A DNA stretch of 64,000 bases from Calliopsis andreniformis (Eukaryota; Arthropoda; Insecta; Hymenoptera; Andrenidae), in assembly GCF_051401765.1 (NCBI RefSeq), contig NW_027480449.1:5270001-5334000 (forward strand), written 5' to 3'. A model generated the notes under the pieces. That model searched no databases, was not told the origin of the DNA, and saw only the letters and a program-made list of their open reading frames with translations. A program made the position numbers and the translations under genes. This document shows positions 13,170-26,107 of this stretch, one piece after another. The stretch's first letter is position 1; each line of letters begins with the position of its first letter.

Positions 13170-14010
13170 GAGTTGATGGTTGAGTGATGAGAATTGATAT
13201 TTGCGGATTGAGACTTGAAGAGTGAAGAATGGGGATTGAGTATTGAAATCTGTGAATTGAGGATATTCTATTGAGGATTGAGGATTGACAATTGATTTAT
13301 GAGGACTGAGGGCTGAAGATTGAGGATTCAGGTTTGAGGATTAGGGATTGAGGTTTGAGGACTGAGGATTGAGGGTTGAGGATTCAGGATTGAGTATTGA
13401 CGCTTGAGGATTGAGGGTTGAGAATGGAGGATTGAAGAGAGAGGACTGAGTGTTGAGGACAGAGTGTTGAGAATTGATGTTTGAGGATCGAGATTTGATT
13501 ATTGAATATTGTGGATTGAGTATTGAACCATGAGAATTCAGAATATTCAATTGAGCATTGAGAATTGAGGATTGATGGCTGAGTATTGAGGATTGAGGAT
13601 TGAGGAATGAGTATTGAGTATTGAAGATTGAGGACTGGCGATTGAGGATTGAAGACTGAGGATTAAGTATTGAGGATTTGGGATTGAGGATCTAGGATTG
13701 GAGATTGATTCTTGGGGATTGAAGATTGAGGATTGAGGACTGAGGATTGAGAAATGAGAATTGAGGATGAGGACTGAGTGTTGAGGATTGAGGTTTGAGG
13801 AACGAGGATTGAGGATTGAGGATTGAGGACTGAGGATTGACGATTGAGTATTCAAGATTGAGGATTTATAACTGAGGATTGAGGATTGAGGATTGAGGAT
13901 TGAGGATTGAAGGTTGAGTATTGAGGATTGAATATTGAGGATTGAGGATTGAGGATTGAGGATTGAGGACAGAGGATTGACAATTGAGTATTGAAGATTG
14001 AGGATTTATG
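13170..14010. repeat. Most diverged left-domain segment, related to right-domain unit
   Basis: This segment is rich in unusual heptads (GTGATGAGAATTGAT, CTGTGAATTGAGGATATTC, GATTGACAATTGATTTATG, GAGGATTAGGGATTG) and later AGGATTTATAACTG and AGGATTTATGACTG. The same order, with further changes, forms the core of the 1,222-bp unit that fills 39-64 kb. The stretch around GAACCATGAG at 13525 also matches 37952 (offset 24,427). Its duplicate in copy B lies 19,202 bp to the right. Confidence 0.7.
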
Positions 14011-14114
14011 ACTGAGGATAGAGCATTAAGGATTGAAGATTGGGGATTGAGGATCTAGCATTGGAGATTGATTATTGAGGATTGAAGATTGAGGATTGAG
14101 GATTGAAATTGAGT

Positions 14115-14860
14115 ATTGAGGATTGAAGGTTGAGTATTGATGTCTGAGGATTGAGGATTGAGGATTGAGGATTGTGGATTGAGGATTGAGGATGGAGAAT
14201 GAGGACTGACGGTTGAGGATTGAGGTTTGAGGGTTGAGGATTGAGGGTTGAGGACTGAGGATTGAGGATTGAGGATCGAGGATTGAGTATTGATGATTGT
14301 GGATTGATGATTGAGGATTGAGGATTGAGGATTGGGTATTGAGGATTGAGCATTGAGGTTTGAGGACTGAGGGCTGAGGAATGAGTATTGAGGATTGAGG
14401 ATTGAGTATTGAGGATCGAGAATTGAGGAGTGAGGATTGAAATTGAGTATTGAGGATTGAAGGTTGAGTATTGATGTCTGAGGATTGAGGATTGAGGATT
14501 GAGGATTGAGGATTGAGGATTGAAGATTGAGTATTGAGGATTGAAGATTGAGGATTGAGGATTGAGGATTGATGATGGAGGATGGGGGCTGAGGTTTGAG
14601 GGTTGAGGTTTGAGTATTGAATCTAGAGAATTCAGGATATTCTATTGAGTATTGAGAATTGAGGGTTGGTGGTTGAGTACTGAGGACTGAGGATTGAGGT
14701 TTGAAGGTTGAGTATTGAGGATTCAGAATTGAGGTTTGAGGACTGAGGGTTGAGGATTGAAGATTGAATGTTGAGGATTGAAGATTGGGGATTGAGGATT
14801 GAGGATTGAGGGTTGGGTATTGAGGATTGAGGATTGGGTATTGAGGACTGAACATTGAGG
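14115..14860. repeat. 746-bp tandem duplication, copy 1
   Basis: TATTGATGTCTGAGG occurs at 14135 and 14881, and all intervening markers, including the TCTAGAGAATTCAGG element near 14,622 and 15,368, are shifted by exactly 746 bp. The homologous place in copy B (33,317-34,062) has one copy only. Confidence 0.9.
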
Positions 14861-15606
14861 ATTGAGGATTGAAGGTTGAGTATTGATGTCTGAGGATTGA
14901 GGATTGAGGATTGAGGATTGTGGATTGAGGATTGAGGATGGAGAATGAGGACTGACGGTTGAGGATTGAGGTTTGAGGGTTGAGGATTGAGGGTTGAGGA
15001 CTGAGGATTGAGGATTGAGGATCGAGGATTGAGTATTGATGATTGTGGATTGATGATTGAGGATTGAGGATTGAGGATTGGGTATTGAGGATTGAGCATT
15101 GAGGTTTGAGGACTGAGGGCTGAGGAATGAGTATTGAGGATTGAGGATTGAGTATTGAGGATCGAGAATTGAGGAGTGAGGATTGAAATTGAGTATTGAG
15201 GATTGAAGGTTGAGTATTGATGTCTGAGGATTGAGGATTGAGGATTGAGGATTGAGGATTGAGGATTGAAGATTGAGTATTGAGGATTGAAGATTGAGGA
15301 TTGAGGATTGAGGATTGATGATGGAGGATGGGGGCTGAGGTTTGAGGGTTGAGGTTTGAGTATTGAATCTAGAGAATTCAGGATATTCTATTGAGTATTG
15401 AGAATTGAGGGTTGGTGGTTGAGTACTGAGGACTGAGGATTGAGGTTTGAAGGTTGAGTATTGAGGATTCAGAATTGAGGTTTGAGGACTGAGGGTTGAG
15501 GATTGAAGATTGAATGTTGAGGATTGAAGATTGGGGATTGAGGATTGAGGATTGAGGGTTGGGTATTGAGGATTGAGGATTGGGTATTGAGGACTGAACA
15601 TTGAGG
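14861..15606. repeat. 746-bp tandem duplication, copy 2
   Basis: This is a direct repeat of 14,115-14,860. Because the 19.2 kb-distant duplicate lacks it, either this copy was gained after the large duplication or copy B lost its equivalent. Confidence 0.9.
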
Positions 15607-17095
15607 ATTGAGGATTGAGGAATGAAGGTTGAATATTGATGAATGAAGATTAACGATTGAGGATTGAGGGTTGTGGATTGAGGACGAGGACTGAGGTTTG
15701 AGTATTGTTACTTGAGTTCTGAGGATTGATGATTGAGGATTGCGAATTGAGGATTGAAGATTGAAGATTGAGGATTGGGTATTGAGGATTGTAGAATGAG
15801 GATTGAGGATTGAGGATTGAGGATTGAGGATTGAAAATTGAGTATTGAGGATTGAAGATTGAGGATTGAGGATTGAGGATTGACGATTGAGGGTTGAGGA
15901 TTGAGAATTGAGAATTGAGAATGAGGACTGAGAGTTGAGGATTGAGGTTTCAGGAATGAGGATTGAGGATTGAGGATTGAGGATTAAAGATTGAATATTG
16001 ATGACTGAAGATTGAGGATTGAGGATTGAGGGTTGTGGATTGAGGACGAGGACTGGGGGTGGAATATTGATGTTTGAGGCCTGAGGATTGAGGATTGAGG
16101 ATTGAGAATTGATGATTTAGGATTGAGGATTAAAGATTGAGGATTGGGTATTGAGGATTGAAGATTGAGGATTCAGGATTGAGGATTGAGGATTGAGGAT
16201 TGAGGATTGAGGATTGAGGATTGAGGATTGATTACTGAGGATTGAAGATTGAGGATTGAGGATTGAGGATTGAGGATTGAGGATTGACGATTGAGCATTG
16301 AAGATTGAGGATTGGGGATTGAGGGTTGACGGTTGAGGATTGAGTATTGAGGATTGAAGATTGTGTATTGATGATTGAAGATTGAGGATTGAGGATTGAG
16401 TGTTGAGGATTGAGGACGAGGACTGATGGTTGAGCAATGTGGGCTGAGCATTGAGGGTTGAAGATTGATGACTGGGGATTGAGGATTGAAGATTGAGGAT
16501 TAAGGATTGAAGATTGGGGATTGGGGAACTTGGATTGGAGATTGATTATGGAGGATTGAAGATTGACGATTGAGGATTGAGGATTGAGGATTGAGAATTG
16601 AGAATGAGGACTGAGAGTTAAGGGTTGAGGTTTGAGGAATGAGGATTGAGGGTTGAGGATTGAGGATTTATGATTGAGGATTGAGGATTGAGTATTGAAG
16701 ATTGAGTACTGATGCCTGAGGATTGAGGATTGAGGATTGAGGACTGAGGATTGAGGATTGAGGATTGAGCATTGAGGATTGGAGATTGAGGACTGGGGAT
16801 TGAGGGTTGAAGTTTGAGGATTAAGGATTAAGGATTGAGGATTGAGGATTGAGGATTAAAGATTGAATATTGATGACTGAAGATTGAGGATTGAGGATTG
16901 AGTGTTGTGGATTGAGGACGAGGACTGGGGGAGGAATATTGATGTTTGAGGCCTGAGGATTGAGAATTGATGATTGAGAATTGATGATTGAGGATTGAGG
17001 ATTGAAGATTGAGGATTGGGTATTGAGGAATGAAGATTGAGTATTCAGGATTGAGGATTGAGGATTGAGGATTGAGGATTGAGGATTGAGGATTG

Positions 17096-19690
17096 AGTAT
17101 TGAGGATTGAGAATTGAGGATTGGGGTTTGAAATTGAGTATTCAGGATTGAAGATTGAGGATTGAGATTTGATTATTGAATATTGTGGATTGAGTATTGA
17201 ACCATGAGAATTCAGGATATTCTATTGAGTATTGAGAATAGAGGATTGATCGTTGAGTAGTGAGGATTCATGGCTGAGGGTTGTGTGTTGAATATTGAGG
17301 GTTGAGGATTGAGGATGAGGGCTTGGGTTGAGGATTGAGGTTTGAGTATTGAATCCTGAGAATTCAGGATATTCTATTGAGTATTGAGATTTGAGGATTG
17401 ATGGTTGAGTACTGAGGACTGAGGATTGAGGATTGATGGTTGAGTATTGTGGATTCAGAATTGAGGTTTGAGGACTGAGGATTGAGGATTGAAGATTGAG
17501 TATTGAGGATTGAAGATTGAGGATTGAGGATTGAGGATTGTGGATTGAGGATGATGTCTGAGGGTTGAGGATTGAGGTTTGAGGACTGAGGACTGAGGAT
17601 TGAGGACTGAGGATTGAGGATGAGGTCTGAGGGTCGGGGATTGAGGTTTGACGGCTGAGGACTGAGGATTGAGGATTGAGTATTAAGGATTGTTGATAGA
17701 GGATTGAAGATTGAGGATTGGGCATTGAGGGTTGAAGAATGAGGATTGAAGATTGAGGATTGAGGATTGAGGATTGAGGATCTAGGATTGGAGATTGATT
17801 ATTGAGGATTGAAGATTGAGGATTGAGGATTGAGTATTGAGGATCTAGAATTGGAGATTGATTACTGAGGATAGAAGATTGAGGATTGATGATTGAGGAT
17901 TGAGCATTGAGAATTGAGGATGAGGACTGAGGGTTGAGGATTGAGTTTTGAGAAATGAGGATTCAGGATTGAGGATTGAGGATTGAGGATTGAGGATTGA
18001 GGATTGTGTATTAAAGATTGAGTATTGATCACTGAGGATTGAGGATTGGGGACTGAGGATTGAGGATTGAGGATTGAGGATTGAATATTGAATATTGAGG
18101 ATTGAAGGTTGAGGATTGATGATTAAGTATTGAGGATGGAGGATGAGGGCTGAGGGTTGAGGATTGAGGTTTGAGGACTGAGGACAGAGGATTGAGGATT
18201 GAGAATTGAGGATTGAAGATTGAGGATTGAGGATTGAGGATTGAGGATTGAAGGTTGAGGATTGAGGATTGAGGATTGAGGATTGAGCATTGAGTATTGA
18301 AGATTGAATATTGATGATTGAAGATTGAGGATTGAGGATTGAGGGTTGTGGATTGAGGACGAGGACTGAGGGTTGAATATTGATGATTGAGGTCTGAGGA
18401 TTGAGGATTGAGGATTGAAAATTGAGGATTGTGGATTGAGGATTGAGGATTGAAGATTGAAGATTGGATATTGAGGATTGAAGATTGAGGATTGGGGATT
18501 GAGGATTGAGGATTGATGATTGAAGATTGTGTATTGAGGGTTGGAGATTGAGAATTGAGGATTGAGGATTGAGGATTGAGGATTGAGGATTGAAGATTAA
18601 GGATTGGGGATTGAGGATTGGCGATTGAAGATTGAGTATTGAGAATTGAGGATTGATGGTTGAGTATTGAGGATTCATGGCTGAGGGTTGTGTGTTGAAT
18701 ATTGAGGGTTGAGGATAGACGATTGAAGATTGAGGATTGGGTATTGAGGACTGAACATTGAGGATTGTGGATTGAGGATTGAAGGTTGAATATTGATGAA
18801 TGAAGATTAACGATTGAGGATTGAGGGTTGTGGATTGAGGACGAGGACTGGGTGTTGAGTATTGATACTTGAGGTCTGAGTATTGAGGATTCAGGATTGC
18901 GAATTGAGGATTGAAGATTGAAGATTGAGGATTGGGTATTGAGGATTGTAGAATGAGGATTGAGGATTGAGGATTGAGGATTGAGGATTGAAAATTGAGT
19001 ATTGAGGATTGAAGATTGAGGATTGAGTATAGAGGATTGAGGATTGAGGATTGAAGATTGAGTATTGAGGATTGAAGAATGAGGATTGAGGATTGAGGAT
19101 TGAGGATTGAGGATTGAAGATTGAGGATTGAGTATTGAGGATTGAGGATTGAGCATTGAGGATTGAAGATTGAATATTGATGATTGAAGATTGAGGATTG
19201 AGGATTGAGGGTTGTGGATTGAGGACGAGTACTGAGGGTTGAATATTGTTGACTGAGGTCTGAGGATTGAGGACTGAGGATTGAAAATTGAGGATTGAGG
19301 ATTGAGGATTGAAGATTGAGTATTGAGGATTGAAGATTGAGGATTGAGGATTGAGGATTGAGGATTGAGGATTGAAGATTGAGTATTGAGGATTGAAGAT
19401 TGAGGATTGAGGATTGAGTATTGAGGATTGATGATTGAAGATTGACGATTGAGGATTGAGGATTGAGCATTGAGCATTGAGGATTGAAGATTGAATATTG
19501 ATGATTGAAGATTGAGGATTGAGGATTGAGTGTTGTGGATTGAGGACGAGTACTGAGGGTTGAATATTGGTGATTGAGGTCTGAGGATTGAGGATTGAGG
19601 ATTGAAAATTGAGGATTGAGGATTGGGGATTGAGGATTGAGTATTGAGGATTGAGGATGGAGGATGAGGGCTGAGGGTTGAGCATTGAGG
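17096..19690. repeat. Variant heptad array between duplications
   Basis: This stretch begins with a copy of 10,097-10,520 (offset 6,999) and then an EcoRI-hairpin module (TCCTGAGAATTCAGGA at 17354, ATGATGTCTGAGGG near 17,550, CTAGGATTGGAG near 17,784). From about 17.8 to 19.7 kb it is mainly plain and lightly mutated heptads, with a GATTAACG module at 18805. The minus strand is open for up to 541 codons here, which is expected of the heptad and not taken as a gene. Confidence 0.7.
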
Positions 19691-20965
19691 TTTGAGTATT
19701 GAATCCTGAGAATTCAGGATATTCTATTGCGTATTGAGAATTGAGGATTGATGGTTGAGTACTGAGGACTGAGGATTGAGGATTGAAGTTTGAGTATTGA
19801 GGATTCAGAATTGAGGTTTGAGGGCTGTGGATTGAGGATTGAATATAGAGTATTGAGGATTGAAGATTGAGGGTTGATGATTGAGGTTTGAGGATTGAGG
19901 ATGATGTCTGAGGGTTGAGGATTGAGGTTTGAGGACTGAGGACTGAGGGTTGAGGGCTGAGGATTGAGGATGAGGGCTGAGGGTCGGGGATTGAGGTTTG
20001 ACGACTGAGGACTGAGGATTGAGGATTGAGAATTAAGGATTGTTGATAGAGGACTGAAGATTGAGGATTGGGTATTGAGGATTGAAGAATGAGGATTGAG
20101 GATTGAGGATTGAGGATTGAGGGTTGAGGATCTAGGATTGGAGATTGATTATTGAGGATTGAAGATTGGGGATTGAGGATTGAGGATTGAGTATCTAGGT
20201 TTGGAGATTGATTATTGAGGATTGAAGATTGAAGATTGAGGATTGAGGATTGAAAATTGAGAGTTGAGGATGAGGACTGAGGGTTGCGGATTGAGGTTTG
20301 AGAAATGAGGATTGGAGATTGAGGATTGAGGATTGAGGATTGAGGATTGAGGATTGAGGATTGAGTATTGAAGATTGAGTATTGATCACTGAGGATTGAG
20401 GATTGAGGTTTGAGGACTGAGGATTGAGGACTGAAGATTGAGTATTGAGGATTGAAGATTGAGGATTGAGGATTGAGGATTGAGGATTGAGGATGATGTC
20501 TGAGGGTTGAGGATTGAGGTTTGAGGACTGAGGACTGAGGATTGAGGACTGAGGGTTGAGGATGAGGGCTGAGGTTCGGGGATTGAGGTTTGGCGGCTGA
20601 GGACTGAGGATTGAGGATTGAGAATTAAGGATTGTTGATAGAGGACTGAAGATTGAGGATTGGGTATTGAGGATTGAAGAATGAGGATTGAGGATTGAAG
20701 ATTGACGATTGAGGATTGAGGATTGATGATTGAGGATTGAGGATTCAGGATTGGAGATTGAGGATTGGGTATTGAGGACTGAACATTGAGGATTGAGGAT
20801 TGAGGATTGAAGGTTGAATATTGATAAATGAAGATTAACGATTGAGGATTGAGGGTTGTGGATTGAGGACGAGGACTGAGGGTTGAGTATTGTTACTTGA
20901 GTTCTGAGGATTGATGATTGAGGATTGCGAATTGAGGATTGAAGATTGAAGATTGAGGATTGGGT
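19691..20965. repeat. EcoRI-hairpin module and adjoining segment
   Basis: TCCTGAGAATTCAGGA lies at 19704, ATGATGTCTGAGGG at 19901, and a pair of 63-bp-spaced CTAGG landmarks at 20132/20195. ATGATGTCTG markers matching the one at 19901 recur at 24200, 25906 and 26727 (offsets 4,299, 6,005 and 6,826). The 20,400-20,965 part matches 28,325-28,890 (offset 7,925). It acted as a source or target in several rearrangements. Confidence 0.7.
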
Positions 20966-23899
20966 ATTGAGGATTGTAGAATGAGGATTGAGGATTGAGG
21001 ATTGAGGATTGAGGATTGAAGATTGAGTATTGAGGATTGAAGATTGAGGATTGAGGATTGAGGATTGAGGATTGAGAATTGAAGATTGAGTATTGTGGAT
21101 TGAAGATTGAGGATTGAGGATTGAGGATTGAGGATTGAGGATTGAAGATTGAGGATTGAGGATTGATGATTGAGGATTGAGCATTGAGGATTGAAGATTG
21201 AATATTGATGATTGAAGATTGAGGATTGAGGATTGAGGGTTGTGGATTGAGGACGAGTACTGAGGGTTGAATATTGATGATTGAGGTCTGAGGATTGAGG
21301 ATTGAGGATTGAAAATTGAGGATTGAGAATTGTGGATTGAGGATTGAGGATTGAGAATTGAGGATGAGGACTGAGGGTTGAGGATTGAGGTTTGAGGAAT
21401 GGGGATTGAGGGTTGAGGTTTGAGGATTGAGGATTGAGGATTGAGGATTGAGTATTGAAGATTGAGTATTGATGCCTGAGGATTGAGGATTGAGGATTGA
21501 GCATTGAGGATTGGGGATTGAATATTGAGTACTGAGGATTGAAGATTGAGGATTGAGGATCGAGGATTGAGGATGGAGGATGAGGGCTGAGGGTTGAGGA
21601 CTGTGGTTTGAGTATTGAATCCTGAGAATTCAGAATATTCTATTGAGTATTGAGAATTGAGGATTGATGGTTGAGTACTGAGGACTGAGGATTGAGGATT
21701 GAAGGTTGAGTATTGAGGATTCAGAATTGAGGTTTGAGGACTGAGGATTGAGGATTGAAGATTGAGTTGTGAGGGTTGAAGATTGAGGATTGATGATTGA
21801 GGATTGAGGATTGAGGATGATGTCTGAGGGTTGAGGATTGAGGTTTGTGGACTGAGGACTGAGGATTGAGGACTGAGGATTGAGGATGAGGGCTGAGGGT
21901 CTGGGATTGAGGTTTTGCGGCTGAGGACAGACGATTGAGGATTGAGAATTAAGGATTGTTGATAGAGGACTGAAGAGTGAGTATTGGGTATTGAGGATTG
22001 AAGAATGAGGATTGAGGACTGAGGATTGAGGATTGAGGGTTGAGGATCTGGGATTGGAGATTGATTATTGAGGATTGAAGAATGGGGATCGAGGATTGAG
22101 GATTGAGGACCTAGGATTGGAGATTGATTATTGAGGATTGAAGATTGGGGATTGAGGATTGAGGATTGAGGATCTAGGATTGGAGATTGAAGATTGAGGA
22201 TTGAGGATTGAAGATTGACGATTGAGGATTGAGGATTGATGATTGAGGATTGAGGATTGAGGATTGAAGATTGAGGATTGAGGATTGAAGATTGAGTATT
22301 GAGGATTGAAGATTGAGGATTGAGGATTGAGGATTGAGGATTGAGGATTGAGCATTGAAGATTGAGGATTGGGGATTGAAGACTGAGGACTGGCGATTGA
22401 GGATTGAAGGTTGAGGAATAAGGATTGAGGATTGGGGATGAGGATGTAGGATTGGAGATTGATTATTGAGGATTGAAGATTGAGGATTGAGGATTGAGGG
22501 TTGAGGATTGAGGACGAGGACTGACGGTTGAGGATTGAGGTTTGAGGATTGAGGATTGAGGATTGAGGACTGAGGCTTGTGGATTGAGGATTGAGCATTG
22601 AGGATTGAAGACTGAGGACTGGCGATTGAGGATTGAAGGTTGAGGAATAAGGACTGAGGATTGGGGTTTGAGGATGTAGGATTGGAGATTGATTATTGAG
22701 GATTGAAGATTGAGGATTGACGATTGAGAATTGAGAATTGAGAATTGAGGGTGAGGACTGAGGGTTGATGATTGAGGTTTGAGGAACGAGGATTGAGGAT
22801 TGAGGATTGAGGACTGAGGATTGACGATTGAGTATTGAAGATTGAGGATTGAAGACTGAGGATTGAGGACTGAGGATTGAGGATTGAGGATTGAGGATTG
22901 AGGATTGAAGATTGAGTATTGAGGATTGAAGGTTGAGGATTGTGGGTTGAGGATTGAGGATTGAGGATTGAATATTGAGGATTGAGGATTGAGTATCTAT
23001 GATTGAAGATTGAGGATTGAGGATTGAGGATTGAGGATTGTGGATGGAGGATGAGGTCTGAGGGTTGAGGATTGAGGTTTGAGTATTGAGTCCTGAGAAT
23101 TCAGGATATTCTATTGAGTATTGAGAATTGAGGATTGATGGTTGAGTATTGACGACTGAGGATTGAGGCTTGAAGGTTGAGTATTGAAGATTCAGGATTG
23201 AGGTTTGGGGACTGAGGATTGAGGATTGAAGATTGAGTATTAGGGATTGAAGATTGAGGATTGAGGATTGAGGATTGAGGATTGAAGACTGAGGGCTGAG
23301 GATGAGGGCAGAGGGTCAGGGATTGAGGTTTGACGACTGAGGATTGAGGATTGAGGATTGAGAATTGAAGATTGATGATTGAGGATTGAAGATTGAGGAT
23401 TGGGTATTGAGGGTTGAAGAATGAGGATTGAGGATTGAGGATTGAGGATTGAGGATTGAGGATCTGGGATTGGAGATTGATTATTGAGGATTGAAGATTG
23501 AGGATTGAGGATTGAGAATTGAGGATGAGGACTGAGGGTTGAGGATTGAGGTTTGAGGAATGGGGATTGAGGGTTGAGGTTTGAGGATTGAGGATTTAGG
23601 ATTGAGGATTGAGTATTGAAGCTGAGTATTGGTGCCTGAGGATTGAGGATTGAGGATTGTGGATTGAGGATTGAAGATTGAGTATTGAGGACTGAAGATT
23701 GAGGATTGAGGATTGAGGATTGAGGATTGAGGATTGAAGATTGAGGATTGAGGATTGAGGATTGAGCATTGAGCATAGAGGATTGAAGATTGAATATTGA
23801 TGATTGAAGATTGAGGATTGAGGATTGAGTGTTGTGGATTGAGGACGAGTACTGAGGGTTGAATATTGGTGATTGAGGTCTGAGGATTGAGGATTGAGG
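20966..23899. repeat. 2.65-kb segmental duplication, right copy with 286-bp insert
   Basis: This is the partner of 7,221-9,865. About 286 bp (roughly 22,197-22,482) has no counterpart at the collinear place in the left copy. That extra piece contains a second GACTGGCGATTGAGG/GAGGAATAAGG stretch about 230 bp before the shared one, so it looks like a local duplication. The part from 21,105 to 22,002 recurs at offset 6,295 (27,400-28,297). Confidence 0.8.
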
Positions 23900-24401
23900 A
23901 TTGAAAATTGAGGATTGAGGATTGGGGATTGAGGATTGAGTATTGAGGATTGAGGATGGAGGATGAGGGCTGAGGGTTGAGCATTGAGGTTTGAGTATTG
24001 AATCCTGAGAATTCAGGATATTCTATTGCGTATTGAGAATTGAGGATTGATGGTTGAGTACTGAGGACTGAGGATTGAGGATTGAAGTTTGAGTATTGAG
24101 GATTCAGAATTGAGGTTTGAGGGCTGTGGATTGAGGATTGAATATAGAGTATTGAGGATTGAAGATTGAGGGTTGATGATTGAGGTTTGAGGATTGAGGA
24201 TGATGTCTGAGGGTTGAGGATTGAGGTTTGAGGACTGAGGACTGAGGGTTGAGGGCTGAGGATTGAGGATGAGGGCTGAGGGTCGGGGATTGAGGTTTGA
24301 CGACTGAGGACTGAGGATTGAGGATTGAGAATTAAGGATTGTTGATAGAGGACTGAAGATTGAGGATTGGGTATTGAGGATTGAAGAATGAGGATTGAGG
24401 A
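23042..24401. repeat. 1.7-kb-offset duplication, copy 1
   Basis: Markers shift by 1,713 bp at the left (GGATGG 23042/24755; TCCTGA 23091/24804) and by 1,706 bp further right (TTGAAGAATG 24381/26087), a difference of one heptad in the run near 23,440. The beginning also matches 9,004 onward (offset 14,038). It overlaps the right end of the 2.65-kb block. Confidence 0.85.
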
Positions 24402-24754
24402 TTGAAGATTGACGATTGAGGATTGAGGATTGATGATTGAGGATTGAGGATTCAGGATTGGGGATTGAGGATTGGGTATTGAGGACTGAACATTGAGGAT
24501 TGAGGATTGAGGATTGAAGGTTGAATATTGATAAATGAAGATTAACGATTGAGGATTGAGGGTTGTGGATTGAGGACGAGGACTGAGGGTTGAGTATTGT
24601 TACTTGAGTTCTGAGGATTGAGGATTGAGGATTGCGAATTGAGGATTGAAGATTGAATATTGAGGATTGGGTATTGAGGATTGTAGAATGAGGATTGAGG
24701 ATTGAGGATTGAGGATTGAGGATTGAAGATTGAGGATTGAGGATCGAGGATTGA
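24402..24754. repeat. Linker shared with 20.7 and 28.6 kb
   Basis: This short stretch contains GATTGACGATTGAGG, GAGGACTGAACATTG, ATAAATGAAGATTAACG (24540) and GATTGTAGAATGAGG. The same order occurs at 20,701-20,990 and 28,626-28,910. It separates the two 1.7-kb copies and shows that modules are reused in different contexts. Confidence 0.7.
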
Positions 24755-26107
24755 GGATGGAGGATGAGGTCTGAGGGTTGAGGATTGAGGTTTGAGTATT
24801 GAGTCCTGAGAATTCAGGATATTCTATTGAGTATTGAGAATTGAGGATTGATGGTTGAGTATTGAGGACTGAGGATTGAGGCTTGAAGGTTGAGTATTGA
24901 AGATTCAGGATTGAGGTTTGGGGACTGAGGATTGAGGATTGAAGATTGAGTATTAGGGATTGAAGATTGAGGATTGAGGATTGAGGATTGAGGATTGAAG
25001 ACTGAGGGCTGAGGATGAGGGCAGAGGGTCAGGGATTGAGGTTTGACGACTGAGGATTGAGGATTGAGGATTGAGAATTGAAGATTGATGATTGAGGATT
25101 GAAGATTGAGGATTGGGTATTGAGGGTTGAAGAATGAGGATTGAGGATTGAGGATTGAGGATTGAGGATCTGGGATTGGAGATTGATTATTGAGGATTGA
25201 AGATTGAGGATTGAGGATTGAGAATTGAGGATGAGGACTGAGGGTTGAGGATTGAGGTTTGAGGAATGGGGATTGAGGGTTGAGGTTTGAGGATTGAGGA
25301 TTTAGGATTGAGGATTGAGTATTGAAACTGAGTATTGGTGCCTGAGGATTGAGGATTGAGGATTGAGGATTGAGGATTGAAGATTGAGTATTGAGGACTG
25401 AAGATTGAGGATTGAGGATTGAGGATTGAGGATTGAGGATTGAAGATTGAGGATTGAGGATTGAGGATTGAGCATTGAGCATAGAGGATTGAAGATTGAA
25501 TATTGATGATTGAAGATTGAGGATTGAGGATTGAGTGTTGTGGATTGAGGACGAGTACTGAGGGTTGAATATTGGTGATTGAGGTCTGAGGATTGAGGAT
25601 TGAGGATTGAAAATTGAGGATTGAGGATTGGGGATTGAGGATTGAGTATTGAGGATTGAGGATGGAGGATGAGGGCTGAGGGTTGAGCATTGAGGTTTGA
25701 GTATTGAATCCTGAGAATTCAGGATATTCAATTGCGTATTGAGAATTGAGGATTGATGGTTGAGTACTGAGGACTGAGGATTGAGGATTGAAGTTTGAGT
25801 ATTGAGGATTCAGAATTGAGGTTTGAGGGCTGTGGATTGAGGATTGAATATAGAGTATTGAGGATTGAAGATTGAGGGTTGATGATTGAGGTTTGAGGAT
25901 TGAGGATGATGTCTGAGGGTTGAGGATTGAGGTTTGAGGACTGAGGACTGAGGGTTGAGGGCTGAGGATTGAGGATGAGGGCTGAGGGTCGGGGATTGAG
26001 GTTTGACGACTGAGGACTGAGGATTGAGGATTGAGAATTAAGGATTGTTGATAGAGGACTGAAGATTGAGGATTGGGTATTGAGGATTGAAGAATGAGGA
26101 TTGAGGA
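24755..26107. repeat. 1.7-kb-offset duplication, copy 2
   Basis: This is the direct copy of 23,042-24,401, with perfect TCCTGAGAATTCAGGA elements at 24804 and 25709 (copy 1 has them at 23091 and 24003). It then runs into sequence like 20,090-20,560. Confidence 0.85.

Larger units (their letters stand above)
10774..17095. repeat. Large segmental duplication, copy A
   Basis: This block is collinear with 29,976-35,560. The offset is exactly 19,202 from about 10.8 to 14.86 kb (for example TCCTGA at 11555 and 30757, GATTAACG at 12920 and 32122). It drops to 18,456 after the extra 746-bp tandem copy at 14,861-15,606, then becomes 18,463 near 16.1 kb. Compared stretches show few substitutions, on the order of a percent or less by eye. 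At the left end the two copies diverge near 10,774/29,976, and at the right end near 17,095/35,560. The whole block is variant heptads without genes. Confidence 0.88.

Noticed and set aside
17845..19470. 541-codon minus-strand open frame
   Set aside because: It is a frame-independent product of the stop-free heptad complement, overlapped by another long open frame (18,029-19,477) in a different register with the same heptapeptide. It has no domain, no codon bias beyond the repeat, and its ends are set by chance CAT and TTA/CTA/TCA variants.
22197..22482. 286-bp extra sequence as a mobile element
   Set aside because: It consists of the same heptads and repeats a neighbouring segment. It has no terminal repeats, target-site duplication or open frame of its own.
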